Notes: generated by a model from the letters alone, not told the origin. DNA of 64,000 nucleotides from Gemmatimonadota bacterium (GCA_007121455.1 SKKN01000016.1:87603-151602); one strand, 5' to 3'. Counted from the first letter of the stretch, positions 8,748 through 17,514 are shown. A program made the numbers and translations.

Positions 8748-10409
8748 ATGTTCGTTGAGAAGGTGGTCACGCGCGTCATGCCAACGGTCGTTTTCTTCAC
8801 TTTCGCGCTCGGAGGATGCGCGGAACCACCGGATAGTGAGGCGGCACCACCAGGTGTCCAGGTGCCCGAAGTGTCAGCCCCCATTCTTCCGAATGGGGGG
8901 CTCGTCGTCTACGTCGTCGTCGACCAGCTAAGGGCCGACCTCTTGGACCGGTACCAAGAGGTGTTCGTCGGCGGTCTGGCTCGCCTCCTGCAAGAAGGCC
9001 TCCGGTTTTCGAACGCCACCTTTGATCACGCGCAGACTTCCACATCGCCGGGACACGGTACGGCCGCGACAGGAACGCACCCCCACCGGCACGGACTCGT
9101 CGGCAACAATTGGGAGGAAAGGCTTCCGGATGGTTCGTGGGAATCAGTGTACGCCCTCCGCGACCTTTCCACGGAGATCGTTGGGTACCCCGAGATGGAG
9201 GGGCGCGGGCCGGCGAACCTCGACCGGCAAGGACTCCCGGACTGGATCATGGCAGCGGATCCGGGTGCTCGCGTAGTCTCCCTGTCGGGGAAGGACCGTG
9301 CCGCCATTGCGATGGCAGGGCACGTCCGGGGCGACGTCTACTGGCTCGACTCCGGGCTCGGGCGCTTTATCACCTCCACCTATTACCGCGACCAATATCC
9401 CGACTGGCTGGAGGACTTCCACAACAGCGATATGCCGCGGCTCTGGGCCGACACGGTCTGGCACAGTGAGGTGCCGGTCGAGGCTGCACGCCTCTCTCGA
9501 CCCGATACCTTCCCCTACGAGGGAGACGGGGTGAACACGTACTTCCCCCACCGGGCTTCCCGGGAGGCGGGAGGCGAGTCCGAGCACGACCTGAACGAGT
9601 GGAGAGGCCGTGGGCCCTACCCCGACCAGGCCACGATTGCGCTCGCAAAGGGGGCCGTCGAAGAGTTGGATCTGGGTCAGCGAGGCGTTCTCGACTATCT
9701 CTCCGTAGCGCTGTCGCAGGTCGATCGTGTCGGGCACGACTACGGTCCCCTCTCTCGAGAACAGTTGGACAACCTGATCCGGCTGGACCGGGAACTCGGC
9801 TCCTTCCTCGACTTCCTCGACGCACAACTCGGCGAGGACGGGTGGGTTCTGGCCCTCACGGCGGACCATGGTGTGATGGATCTTCCCGAGGCGAGGGAGC
9901 AGGCCGGAGAGTACGGAAGGAGGATCTCACCGGACGAGAGGCGTGCGATGATCAGCCGAGCGGAAGCCGCGGCTGAAGCCGCCGGGGGCGATCCGCTGGA
10001 GCGGGCGAGAGCCGCCGCCCAGGCTGCACTCGAGTCCGATTGGGTGGAGGATGCATTTGCCTGGGAGGATCTCTCCGCCGGAGCTGAGCCCGACACGCTT
10101 CGGGCCCTCTTCGCGCACTCATATCATCCGGAGCGGGCGCTCCCCCCCCTCGGCCACCTCGGCGTGGCGCTCCGTACGGTGGAGGGAGCCTACTCAGGAC
10201 GTTACCCCACCGGCACTGGGCATGGCTCACCCTACTACTTCGATCGGCACGTACCCTTCATTCTTCGTGTTCCCGGCCTCTCCGCCGGAACGAATTTCGA
10301 ACGCGTGTCGATCGTCGATCTCGCGCCGACCCTCGCCTCCCTCCTGGAAATTCCTTTTCCCGCCGACCTTGACGGGCGTCCCGTAGTGCGGGTGCACGGC
10401 CGAAATTGA
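8748..10409 (+). CDS. PafA-like alkaline phosphatase lipoprotein
   Basis: 553 residues with lipobox ALGGC (Cys24), so anchored outside the cytoplasm. It shows the superfamily metal site Asp59 (VVVDQLRADL), the nucleophile region TSTSPGH with Thr99 the likely nucleophile, VGHDYGP, the TADHGVMD pair and the late TGHGSPYYFDRHVP ligand region. Together these match the PafA-type, phosphate-irrepressible or starvation phosphomonoesterase group, which uses Thr rather than Ser. The ATG at 8748 gives the signal peptide; the longer in-frame extension overlaps the regulator gene. Likely role: releasing phosphate from organic esters for the Pst system. Confidence 0.88.
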   Translation: MFVEKVVTRVMPTVVFFTFALGGCAEPPDSEAAPPGVQVPEVSAPILPNGGLVVYVVVDQLRADLLDRYQEVFVGGLARLLQEGLRFSNATFDHAQTSTSPGHGTAATGTHPHRHGLVGNNWEERLPDGSWESVYALRDLSTEIVGYPEMEGRGPANLDRQGLPDWIMAADPGARVVSLSGKDRAAIAMAGHVRGDVYWLDSGLGRFITSTYYRDQYPDWLEDFHNSDMPRLWADTVWHSEVPVEAARLSRPDTFPYEGDGVNTYFPHRASREAGGESEHDLNEWRGRGPYPDQATIALAKGAVEELDLGQRGVLDYLSVALSQVDRVGHDYGPLSREQLDNLIRLDRELGSFLDFLDAQLGEDGWVLALTADHGVMDLPEAREQAGEYGRRISPDERRAMISRAEAAAEAAGGDPLERARAAAQAALESDWVEDAFAWEDLSAGAEPDTLRALFAHSYHPERALPPLGHLGVALRTVEGAYSGRYPTGTGHGSPYYFDRHVPFILRVPGLSAGTNFERVSIVDLAPTLASLLEIPFPADLDGRPVVRVHGRN

Positions 10410-10447
10410 TGGGGACGTATCCTTCCGAGACGCTCACATGGAGAAGC

Positions 10448-10476
10448 GGTTCCGATCCGTTACATCCTCGTGTTCC
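10448..10476 (+). promoter_or_regulatory. Weak PHO-box-like site upstream of the TonB-receptor remnant
   Basis: GTTACAT at 10459-10465 is followed after four bases by GTGTTCC, the 7+4+7 layout seen in the three better PHO boxes of this window. The second half is poor. It lies about 95 bases before the start of the truncated receptor gene. Confidence 0.35.
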
Positions 10477-10556
10477 TTCCGGGACCGACCAGTGAAGATG
10501 CGCAGGTAGTCTTCATCTGAACATGAAGACACGCATCCGACTCAAGGGAGGTTCAC

Positions 10557-11017
10557 ATGTTTCGAATGATGAGCGGCGGTACGCCTCTGATGGTTACGGC
10601 GACCGCTCTCTTTGCTTTTCTCTCGCTTCTCCCCCTCGATGCCCGCGCGAACGATCTCGAGGGCGATCGTGAGGGGGGGGCGGGAATCCAGGAGGCCGGT
10701 ATCGAGGGACGGGTAGTCTCATCCGAAGGAGATCCCCTGCGTGGCGCCGCAGTCACGATCCGCCACCAAACAACGGGTGAGGAGACACAGGTCTACACGG
10801 GCGCGAACGGCCGGTTCAGCTTTTCGGGGCTGGAGGGAGAGGCGATCTACGATGTGCAGGCCGAAGCCCTCGGATACCGGTCGGAGATCGCTTCCGGGGT
10901 GTCTCCATCAACGTGAACAATCTCACGGACGCCTTTTATATCGACTCCGCAGTGCGATACGAGACCCGAGTCTCGGCGCCGCGGCACCTCCGGTTGAGCG
11001 TTGACTACGCGTTCTGA
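10557..11017 (+). pseudogene. TonB-dependent receptor remnant with a large internal deletion
   Basis: The first frame (10557-10916) encodes a signal peptide and a carboxypeptidase-regulatory-like domain (IEGRVVSSEGDPLRGAAVTI ... GYRSEI). It then runs into a stop. From about 10897 the third frame continues with a typical receptor C-terminus: INVNNLTDAFY, RYETRVSAPRHLRL and the terminal aromatic strand SVDYAF, stopping at 11017. Plug and most of the barrel are absent. The two frames meet within CCGGGGTGTCTCC (10894-10906), the likely deletion junction. The Shine-Dalgarno GGGAGG and a strong terminator are intact. A full-length ancestor would be more than 2 kb longer. Confidence 0.8.
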
Positions 11018-11044
11018 CCGGGAGACTATTTCAGGAAGATCGAG

Positions 11045-11092
11045 GGCCTCGTCCCCCCTGTGCATCGCAGGCGGGGCGGGGCCTTCTTCGTT
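11045..11092 (+). terminator. Rho-independent terminator after the receptor remnant
   Basis: Inverted arms at 11045-11060 and 11068-11083 pair over 16 positions with one mismatch and two G-T wobbles. The loop is seven bases and TTCTTCGTT follows. It lies 28 bases after the remnant's stop. Confidence 0.75.
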
Positions 11093-11341
11093 CGGTCGCG
11101 AGGCAATGGTGGTCGGGACCTCCACCGGTGCCCCCGAATCCATGCGCATCTGTTACCTCGTCGTTTCCGCGGTCGACCTCCTTCGTGACATCCGCCTCTT
11201 TCCGCAGCGAATCAACGAACACGCCCCCAGGCGACTCGCCGTCGCGTTGCGTCCGAATCGCAGGGTCGGGGACCCACATTCGGCGTTGGGAGTATGTTGG
11301 GCGAGCGCGTCCCGTTCCGTTCAATCTGATACTCGGGTGCC
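11093..11341. other. Intergenic region without a recognisable gene
   Basis: Short overlapping frames here have no start signals or recognisable proteins. The segment presumably contains the promoter of the His-rich gene at 11342. Confidence 0.5.
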
Positions 11342-11776
11342 ATGGCACCGATCCGGTCCCGGAGATTTCGTAAGCTCGGCGCGTTGGCGGCGGTGGTGGC
11401 CTTCGTGTCGGGCTGGGCCGTCGATGTGGGCGGGTTCTACGACTGCCCCCACCATGACCTGGCGTTCCTAGCCGGTGCCCATCATCACCACCCCAACGAT
11501 GACCACCGCCACGACCACGGTCCGGACGACGTCTCCTCTCTGACGGACGCCGAGTCCTCGCCACCGGCCTCCCACTCCGAGCACCACGACGGCCCCTGCA
11601 CCTGTCGCACCGATTGCACCGGGGCCAATCCAGTGCGGGCGGCCGCTCCAACATCGGTGGAGCGCATTCCGGCACACACGCCCATTCGGATCTGGGCGGC
11701 CCGGCGGACGCTCGCCCCGGCCCACATTCACCTCCCCCATCTTCTGCCCTGGCCTACCGCTCCACCCCGCACCTGA
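11342..11776 (+). CDS. Exported His-rich protein, putative metal-binding
   Basis: 144 residues. A basic N-terminus and hydrophobic segment (about residues 12-30) suggest export. Then come clusters of His and Asp (FLAGAHHHHPNDDHRHDHG) and a CTCRTDC cysteine motif near residue 90. It may bind Cu, Ni or Zn. The C-terminal third is Pro/Ala-rich with further histidines. It resembles the His-rich proteins often found before metal exporters in diderm genomes, but I cannot name a family. The Met/His-rich membrane protein gene starts 143 bases downstream. Confidence 0.6.
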   Translation: MAPIRSRRFRKLGALAAVVAFVSGWAVDVGGFYDCPHHDLAFLAGAHHHHPNDDHRHDHGPDDVSSLTDAESSPPASHSEHHDGPCTCRTDCTGANPVRAAAPTSVERIPAHTPIRIWAARRTLAPAHIHLPHLLPWPTAPPRT

Positions 11777-11919
11777 GGCATCCCGACTCCAGTCATCACA
11801 TTTCCTGCGTGGGGGCCATCGCCGCCCTCCTGCCGCCGGATCGCGGGATCCCGGTACGCGCAGTCGGGGCGGGAAGCGTTCTTGCGCGCATGCACCTCAG
11901 ATGCGTGAAAGGTGAAACA

Positions 11920-13089
11920 ATGCACATTCCATACACTGAGTTCCGCCGTGGCTGCGACAGAACGGACATCCAATCCACGCGCCCGATCCGGGCCGGTATC
12001 TCCAGCGTCCTCCGCCTCCTGGCGGCTTTCTCCCTCCTTGCCCTCCTCCTGATACCGGGCGAAGACCTGCCGGCACAGGAGCGCTGGAGCTCCGCCGGCC
12101 CCGCCGGCCACGCCCCGATCGGCGTCATGGGGGATCACACCCACAGCGCAGGAGAGTGGATGTTCTCGTACATGTTCAGCCGGGAGTCCATGTCCGGGCT
12201 CCGGGACGGCACCTCCGGCATTTCCATCGACGAGGCATGGCCCCATTACCGCATGCTTCCCTTGCACATGGAGATGGACATGCACATGCCCCACGTCATG
12301 TACGCGCCTACCGACCGGGTCACCCTCATGGTCATGGGCATGTGGATGGACCACCGCATGGATGTCCGGATGGACGACGACCTCATGGCAGGCCACGGAC
12401 ACGGACACGGTATGGTCCACAGCGAGTACGACGACGGTCATGGAACCGGCTTTCACAATATGGGGCACTCGGTTTCGGGGTGGGCCGATACGGAGGTGAG
12501 CGCCCTGATCACCCTCTACGAACACGACCGCCGGCGAAGCCACCTGAACCTGGGAGTGGGCATTCCCACCGGAACCGTCACCGCCCGGGACGACCGCCTG
12601 GTGGAGGAGCACCAACGCCTGGGCTACCCGATGCAGCTCGGCTCCGGAAGCTGGGAGGCCCGACCGGGCGCCACGTTCCTACTTCAGACCGCCCGGGTGT
12701 CATGGGGAGCCCAGAGCATGGGCACCTTTCGCGTCAATGAAAACAGCGAGGGGTGGCGCCGAGGCCACGAAGGAATGCTGAACGGTTGGGCAATGCTCCG
12801 GGGGAGCGAGTGGGTGAGCCCTGGGCTTCGCTTGCAGACCCGTCATTGGGGTGACGTCAGTGGAGCGGATCCGGCGCTGGATCCGGCCATCACCCCCGAA
12901 AACGACCCGGCCCTACAGGGCGGAAGCCGGGTGAGCGGCTGGCTCGCTGCCAACTTCCAGGTCCCCTCGGGACCGCTGGCTGGCCACCGGGTGGCACTGG
13001 AATGGGGAGGACCCCTGTTCGAATCCCTGAACGGGCCGCAGATCAGCTCGGACTGGACTTTCAACGTGGGGTGGGAATACAGCTTCTGA
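11920..13089 (+). CDS. Met/His-rich outer-membrane transporter-like protein
   Basis: 389 residues. A signal peptide (about residues 25-50, ending LPAQ) is followed by a beta-strand-rich body ending in the aromatic outer-membrane motif VGWEYSF. This fits the phenol-degradation MetA-like / transporter barrel family. Residues about 95-180 contain an exceptional run of methionines and histidines (HMEMDMHMPHVM, MVMGMWMDHRMDVRM, HGHGHGMVH), suggesting thioether/imidazole copper or silver binding. The start at 11920 gives the best signal peptide; the frame stays open much further upstream. It is probably cotranscribed with the His-rich gene before it. Confidence 0.7.
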   Translation: MHIPYTEFRRGCDRTDIQSTRPIRAGISSVLRLLAAFSLLALLLIPGEDLPAQERWSSAGPAGHAPIGVMGDHTHSAGEWMFSYMFSRESMSGLRDGTSGISIDEAWPHYRMLPLHMEMDMHMPHVMYAPTDRVTLMVMGMWMDHRMDVRMDDDLMAGHGHGHGMVHSEYDDGHGTGFHNMGHSVSGWADTEVSALITLYEHDRRRSHLNLGVGIPTGTVTARDDRLVEEHQRLGYPMQLGSGSWEARPGATFLLQTARVSWGAQSMGTFRVNENSEGWRRGHEGMLNGWAMLRGSEWVSPGLRLQTRHWGDVSGADPALDPAITPENDPALQGGSRVSGWLAANFQVPSGPLAGHRVALEWGGPLFESLNGPQISSDWTFNVGWEYSF

Positions 13090-13115
13090 ACCCGGTCTCA
13101 GCGGGTCCTCACCCC

Positions 13116-13164
13116 AGGGGCTGCGCCCCTCGGGAGCGTCGTCGTGCCTCCCGAGGGGGTGCAG
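13116..13164. terminator. Large imperfect hairpin between convergent genes
   Basis: Bases 13121-13136 pair with 13148-13164 (CTGCgCCCCTCGGGAG against CTCCCGAGGGGGTGCAG, one bulge). A small alternative hairpin AGGGGC/GCCCCT lies at 13116-13130. It separates the + gene ending at 13089 from the - gene ending at 13236, so it could stop transcription from both sides. There is no strong T tract. Confidence 0.6.
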
Positions 13165-13235
13165 CCGAAACCACGCGCAAGCTGGCACTTTGATTCTCGG
13201 CTGCTTCACGCCGGTGGTGGCTCCGAATACGCGGG

Positions 13236-16067
13236 TCAGAGCGCTAACCGGAGGCCCACGATGCCCCATGCGTGGTTGTAGGAGGACCGGAAGTGGAACT
13301 CCGGCGTCCCGTCGTACCAGGTCTGAGGCTCGTTGGTGATGTTCTTGAGCTCCATGAATGCCGTGGCATTCTCCCTGACCCCCAGTTGTGCCGAGACATC
13401 GAACTGGGTCTGCGACTCGAGGAATCGGTCCATGCTTGGAAATAGGTGGCTACGGTGCTCGCTCACCGCCTCCTGGCTGACCGCCCAGAGGTATTCGCTT
13501 CGGTGGTTCGCCGTGACCATCGTCGAGAACGGGCCGCGCTCCCATGAAAGGGCTGCGTTGACCACGTGGGGCACCTGCCTCGGCAGCGGGACTTCTCGTG
13601 TGACCTCTCGCAATTCGGCGTTCGAGTGGGTGTACGTATAGTTGGCGTACACACCGAGCCCGCTCAGCAAGCCGGGAAGGAAGGTGAGCCGCTGCTGCCA
13701 CGCGACCTCGACCCCGTAGAGGTCGGCGCTCGCGCCATTCATCGTCTTCCGGACCTCGTACCCATCGAGTTCCCCGCCCTCGATGCGGTCGACGGACCCG
13801 AAGAAGAAGTCACTGAGCTGCTTGTAGAACACTCCGCCGGAGAGCAGCCCCAGGGGTTCGAAGTAGTGCTCGACGAGGAGGTCGACGTTCTGCACGAGGG
13901 ACGGCTCGAGCTCCGGATTTCCCCGGGTGATCCGCTGGGAATCATGGTCCACGAACTCGTAGGGTGCCAGGTCCGTGAAGTTCGGCCGGGCGAGGGCGTT
14001 CGTCCACGCGAGACGGAAATTCGTCCGATCGGAGAGGCTGTATCGCAGGTGAGCCATGGGGAAGACGTTCAGGTAGTCGTTTCCCTCGTTCAGTCGCTCG
14101 ACTCCCACGAAGCTGCCGCTTCCGTCGAAAATCGTCTGGTTCCCAGTGTACGAGGTCGAGGTTCGCTCCGTTCTCACTCCTCCGAGAACGGTCCATTCAC
14201 CCCAGCCCAGGGTCGTCATCACGTATCCGGCTGACACGGACTCCGATGCTTCGTAGTTCAGGGACGACGAAATCTCCTGGGTGTAATCGACGTCCTCTTC
14301 GAGGCGGTTGATGATCTCCTGAAGGAACGGTTCGCCCTTCGTCCAATCGACATGGTGGCCGATCCGGTACCGGCCGAGGATGGGGCGGTGCTCAGACCCG
14401 GAGGCGATACGGTCCATCACCCAACGATCGTCGCCCTGGGGGAAGTACCGTCGTACCCAGTAGTCCCGATCCTTCTCCTTCTGGAAGAACCGGCCTCCGA
14501 AGCGCAGAGTGCCCTGGGCGCCCATCGATTCGTAGGGAAGCTCGAAGTTGATGCGCGTGTTGAAATCCCGATCCTTCACATCATCCGTCCGGTTTTCATG
14601 CCGGAGAAAGGGGATCTGGGTCGGGTCGAAAAAAGTACCGGGATTGTCGTTCGTGATTTCCCAATCAGCGCGGCGGGTGTTCGAGATGTCATAGGCAAGG
14701 TCGACACCCCCGACACGGTGGTTCAGGTACTGCTGGTATGGCTGATCGTGCCGACCATACCCGACCGAAGCGCTGAAGTCGGCCGTGAATGGGCCCAATT
14801 CGGTTTCGCCACCCGCTCCGAACGAGGAGAGGATCTGTGTGATACGGTTTCGGCGGCCGATCGTCTCCAGGCGCCCGCCCTCGACCAGGTCCCGTCCAAT
14901 GTGGGTCCCGCTCTCCGGTCTGACCCGGAACTGGTGCCGGTCACCATGTTTGTCGAAGTGGTTGAACAGCGCGCGCACGAAGACCGAAGTGTGAGCGTCC
15001 ACGTCGTAGTCGATGCGTCCGCTGAGGGCCAGCCGGTCGCGGTGGGTCTGGTAGGATCCGAGGCGGAGCTGGTCAAGGACGTCCTCCTCCCCATTCCCGA
15101 AGTCCTCGGTGCCCCAGAAGTGACGAATGTCGTCCATCATCATGTCGTTCCGGCGAAAGCTACCCCGAAGCAGAAAGCCGAGGTTTCCGACGCGCTCGCC
15201 GTAGATGACGCTTCCCTGGGCGTTCGGACCCAATCCGTGCTGGTGGTGCCCACCTCCAACCGAGACGTTGAGGATTCGGTCATCGCCGAGAGGCGTGCGG
15301 GTCACGAGGTTCACCGTGCCCCCTACCGCGTCCGCGTCCATGTCCGGCGTGATCGCCTTCGAAAGCTCCATCGAGGAGAGCATCTCTGCGGGCAGCCCCA
15401 TGAGGGAGACCTCGCGGTCCGCAAGTCCCGTCGTGGGAAGCCGCTCCCCATCGAGCGTCACTGTGCTCATTCCTGGCGACATCCCGCGCACGAAAATGCT
15501 CTGAGGCTCCCCCCGGTGGTCGAAGCTTGCAACTCCCGGCAGTCGGCGGATTGCTTCGGCCGCCTGCGGATCCGGGAAACGTTCGATCTGGTCGGCCGAG
15601 ATCACGTTCTGGATCGACACCGCGGTTCTCTGGCGGTTGAGTGCGTCGGCCTGACTCCCCCACCGGGTCCTCTCGACGGTCAGGGCTTCCAGATCAAGCG
15701 GGCGGATGGCCATGGTGAACTCGTGGCGAGCGAGCTCGGCCGGCGCCACTGAAACCGAGTTCGAAACCGATCTATAGCCGATGTACTCGGCTGTGATCTC
15801 ATGCGTCCCGGCGGGAACGTTTCGGAGGCGAAACGTGCCGCGGGCCGTGGTGAGGGCACGGACGCCCAGGTCGCTGATCTCCACCCGCACGCCGGCGAGG
15901 GGACGGCCATCCTCCTCCGCGGTGATCTGTCCCTGGATCTCCCCGAGCTCCCCGGAAGTCTGCTGAGCTGTAAGTGGTCCGTGCGCGAGCAGTAATGGGA
16001 TCATCGCGACCGTCCAAACGGCGGGCCGGATCCCACGGCTCGGCCTTCGCGGGCGCATTCGGAACAT
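13236..16067 (-). CDS. TonB-dependent receptor with N-terminal carboxypeptidase-regulatory-like domain
   Basis: 943 residues. Signal peptide (to about residue 35), then a regulatory-like domain (about 40-125; GQITAEEDGRPLAGVRVEI). The plug (about 145-270) shows LPGVASFDHRGEPQSIFVRG and GTVNLVTR motifs. A 22-strand barrel follows, ending in a hydrophobic strand (GIVGLRLAL). This is the Caulobacter-type receptor subfamily. An AGGAGGACACACCG Shine-Dalgarno precedes the ATG. A PHO box lies upstream and the divergent gene is a phosphate-selective porin, so I infer uptake of a phosphorus-containing or phosphate-starvation-related ligand. The substrate is unknown. Confidence 0.92.
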   Translation of the reverse strand: MFRMRPRRPSRGIRPAVWTVAMIPLLLAHGPLTAQQTSGELGEIQGQITAEEDGRPLAGVRVEISDLGVRALTTARGTFRLRNVPAGTHEITAEYIGYRSVSNSVSVAPAELARHEFTMAIRPLDLEALTVERTRWGSQADALNRQRTAVSIQNVISADQIERFPDPQAAEAIRRLPGVASFDHRGEPQSIFVRGMSPGMSTVTLDGERLPTTGLADREVSLMGLPAEMLSSMELSKAITPDMDADAVGGTVNLVTRTPLGDDRILNVSVGGGHHQHGLGPNAQGSVIYGERVGNLGFLLRGSFRRNDMMMDDIRHFWGTEDFGNGEEDVLDQLRLGSYQTHRDRLALSGRIDYDVDAHTSVFVRALFNHFDKHGDRHQFRVRPESGTHIGRDLVEGGRLETIGRRNRITQILSSFGAGGETELGPFTADFSASVGYGRHDQPYQQYLNHRVGGVDLAYDISNTRRADWEITNDNPGTFFDPTQIPFLRHENRTDDVKDRDFNTRINFELPYESMGAQGTLRFGGRFFQKEKDRDYWVRRYFPQGDDRWVMDRIASGSEHRPILGRYRIGHHVDWTKGEPFLQEIINRLEEDVDYTQEISSSLNYEASESVSAGYVMTTLGWGEWTVLGGVRTERTSTSYTGNQTIFDGSGSFVGVERLNEGNDYLNVFPMAHLRYSLSDRTNFRLAWTNALARPNFTDLAPYEFVDHDSQRITRGNPELEPSLVQNVDLLVEHYFEPLGLLSGGVFYKQLSDFFFGSVDRIEGGELDGYEVRKTMNGASADLYGVEVAWQQRLTFLPGLLSGLGVYANYTYTHSNAELREVTREVPLPRQVPHVVNAALSWERGPFSTMVTANHRSEYLWAVSQEAVSEHRSHLFPSMDRFLESQTQFDVSAQLGVRENATAFMELKNITNEPQTWYDGTPEFHFRSSYNHAWGIVGLRLAL

Positions 16068-16154
16068 CGGTGTGTCCTCCTGGCAGCATGTTTTGGTCGA
16101 ATCGCATCCTCATGAGGGAATGTCAGCGCCGAATTCCACGATCTCCTGAGATTC

Positions 16155-16176
16155 CGGTAACCACGGCGTAACACTG
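16155..16176 (-). promoter_or_regulatory. PHO-box-like site for the TonB receptor
   Basis: GTAAC occurs at 16157-16161 and again at 16168-16172, exactly 11 bases apart. Read on the minus strand these are GTTAC half-sites separated as in the classic 7-base repeat plus 4-base spacer. The site lies about 90 bases upstream of the receptor start. Confidence 0.65.
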
Positions 16177-16281
16177 TTCGTGGTTTCTGGATCTGGGTCG
16201 CGAGTGCGTTGAACGGGGAACGGGGGAACGGCCGCGGAATCCGTACGCGCGACCACCCAGAAGGGAGTGGGGGCGTTGCGA

Positions 16282-16301
16282 GTGTAACGGACGCGTAACC
16301 A
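16282..16301 (+). promoter_or_regulatory. PHO-box-like site for the porin
   Basis: GTAAC at 16284-16288 and 16295-16299 are 11 bases apart (GTTACGC and GTTACAC on the minus strand with four bases between). TAGATT at 16306-16311 could serve as a -10 element. The porin start is 83 bases downstream. Confidence 0.65.
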
Positions 16302-16383
16302 AGTGTAGATTGGTCCGCGATCGGCCATCGGGCTGGCGCGAGTCGGGGCCTCTGCTCGGATGCACGAGACACAGGGAGTGAAG

Positions 16384-17463
16384 ATGAAGAAGGCTGGAGG
16401 GTTTCGACCATGGATCCGATGGATGCTCTGCGCGCCCATCCTCGCGCTACCGTCGGCAGCCGAGGGTCAGGTCCCGGAAGTCGCCTCGGTCCCCTTGGGC
16501 CTTTCGGCCCAAGAAACGGATCCTCCGGTCACTCTCCGGATCGGTGCACGGCTGCAGGTTCGCCATACCCAGGCGAGCGCGGCGGGGGGAGAGTGGACTG
16601 GGAGCACGCGGATTCGGCGTGGGCGCCTCTCCGCATCCGGTGAGGCGTACCAGCGGCTCGACTACCTTGTCCAGCTCGAGCTCTCGGGTGCGCAGGCGCA
16701 CCTGATCGACGCGGCCGTGCGCTATACGATCTCCCCAGAGGCCGTGCTCTGGTTCGGGCAGGGGAAGGCGCCGTTCGGGCGCCAGCAGCTCAATTCCTCG
16801 CGCGACCTCCACTTCGTGGATCGCACCCTCGTCGACAGCCGCTTCTCGGCCGGGCGGCAGCAAGGAGTGGCTCTGACCGGTCGTCTGGGTGGAACCCGTC
16901 TGGAGTATGGTGCGGGGATCTACGACGGAAACGGGATCAACCAACCGGACAACCCGAACGATCGGTTCATGACGGTGGCGCGCGTGGTACTCACGCCGCT
17001 CGGTGCCTACGGCCCCGTGGAGGGTGCGCACGATCGACCTGCTTCCCCACGCATCGCGGTCGGGGGCTCCGGGTTTCGGAACACGGTGGGGGAGGGGAGC
17101 CAGGAGACGAGGCTGACGCGCATCAATGGCGAAGGGGCTTTCAAGTTCGAGGGCTTGAACATGGTCGGCGAGTTTTACCGTGAGTGGACTTCCCCCGCGA
17201 TCGGAAGCCGGACCGCGTCGAACGGGTGGTATTATCAGGCCGGATACCTCTTGCCGGAGGGTCGCCACGAAATCGCAGGGCGGTATGGGGAGATCAGACC
17301 TCCAGCTCCGTCTCCCGGAGGCCAGGTGGAGACGGGGGTAGCCTACAGCTACTATATCGATCAGCACCGCGCGAAAGTTCAGGCCGACCTCCGCAACATC
17401 CGGAGCCGGGCAACCGATACGGACCACCGGGAGCTCCGCATCCAGTTCCAGCTCACGATGTGA
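16384..17463 (+). CDS. Phosphate-selective porin (OprO/OprP type)
   Basis: 359 residues. A signal peptide (about residues 1-24) is followed by a porin O/P barrel: TLRIGARLQVRHTQ, RIRRGRLSASGEAYQRLDY, WFGQGKAPFGRQQLNSSRDL and VDRTLVDSRF. The GKAPFGRQ segment is characteristic of the family. The protein ends in an aromatic-containing strand (RIQFQLTM). The ATG at 16384 with AGGGAGTGAAG upstream is preferred over an upstream in-frame ATG. Its PHO box and position directly before pstSCAB-phoU support a role as the outer-membrane step of phosphate uptake. Confidence 0.85.
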   Translation: MKKAGGFRPWIRWMLCAPILALPSAAEGQVPEVASVPLGLSAQETDPPVTLRIGARLQVRHTQASAAGGEWTGSTRIRRGRLSASGEAYQRLDYLVQLELSGAQAHLIDAAVRYTISPEAVLWFGQGKAPFGRQQLNSSRDLHFVDRTLVDSRFSAGRQQGVALTGRLGGTRLEYGAGIYDGNGINQPDNPNDRFMTVARVVLTPLGAYGPVEGAHDRPASPRIAVGGSGFRNTVGEGSQETRLTRINGEGAFKFEGLNMVGEFYREWTSPAIGSRTASNGWYYQAGYLLPEGRHEIAGRYGEIRPPAPSPGGQVETGVAYSYYIDQHRAKVQADLRNIRSRATDTDHRELRIQFQLTM

Positions 17464-17472
17464 CCGGCGGGA

Positions 17473-17514
17473 CCGTTACCGTACGAAGCCGCGCTCGTTA
17501 CATCCCTGTGACAC
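17473..17514 (+). promoter_or_regulatory. PHO box of the pst operon
   Basis: GTTACAT at 17497 is followed after CCCT by GTGACAC (17508), a 7+4+7 direct repeat. A further GTTAC at 17475 is in the same 11-base register two turns upstream. The site is about 65 bases before pstS and is the best match to a PhoB-type operator in the window. Confidence 0.75.

Larger units (their letters stand above)
16068..16383. promoter_or_regulatory. Divergent promoter region between TonB receptor and porin
   Basis: This 316-base region holds two PHO-box-like direct repeats (described separately), one near each gene, and no coding sequence I can support. Confidence 0.7.

Noticed and set aside
14352..15752. 466-codon open frame on the + strand inside the TonB receptor gene
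   Set aside because: It is antisense to a well-supported receptor with full domain structure; long antisense frames are common in high-GC DNA, and the translation shows no recognisable domain.
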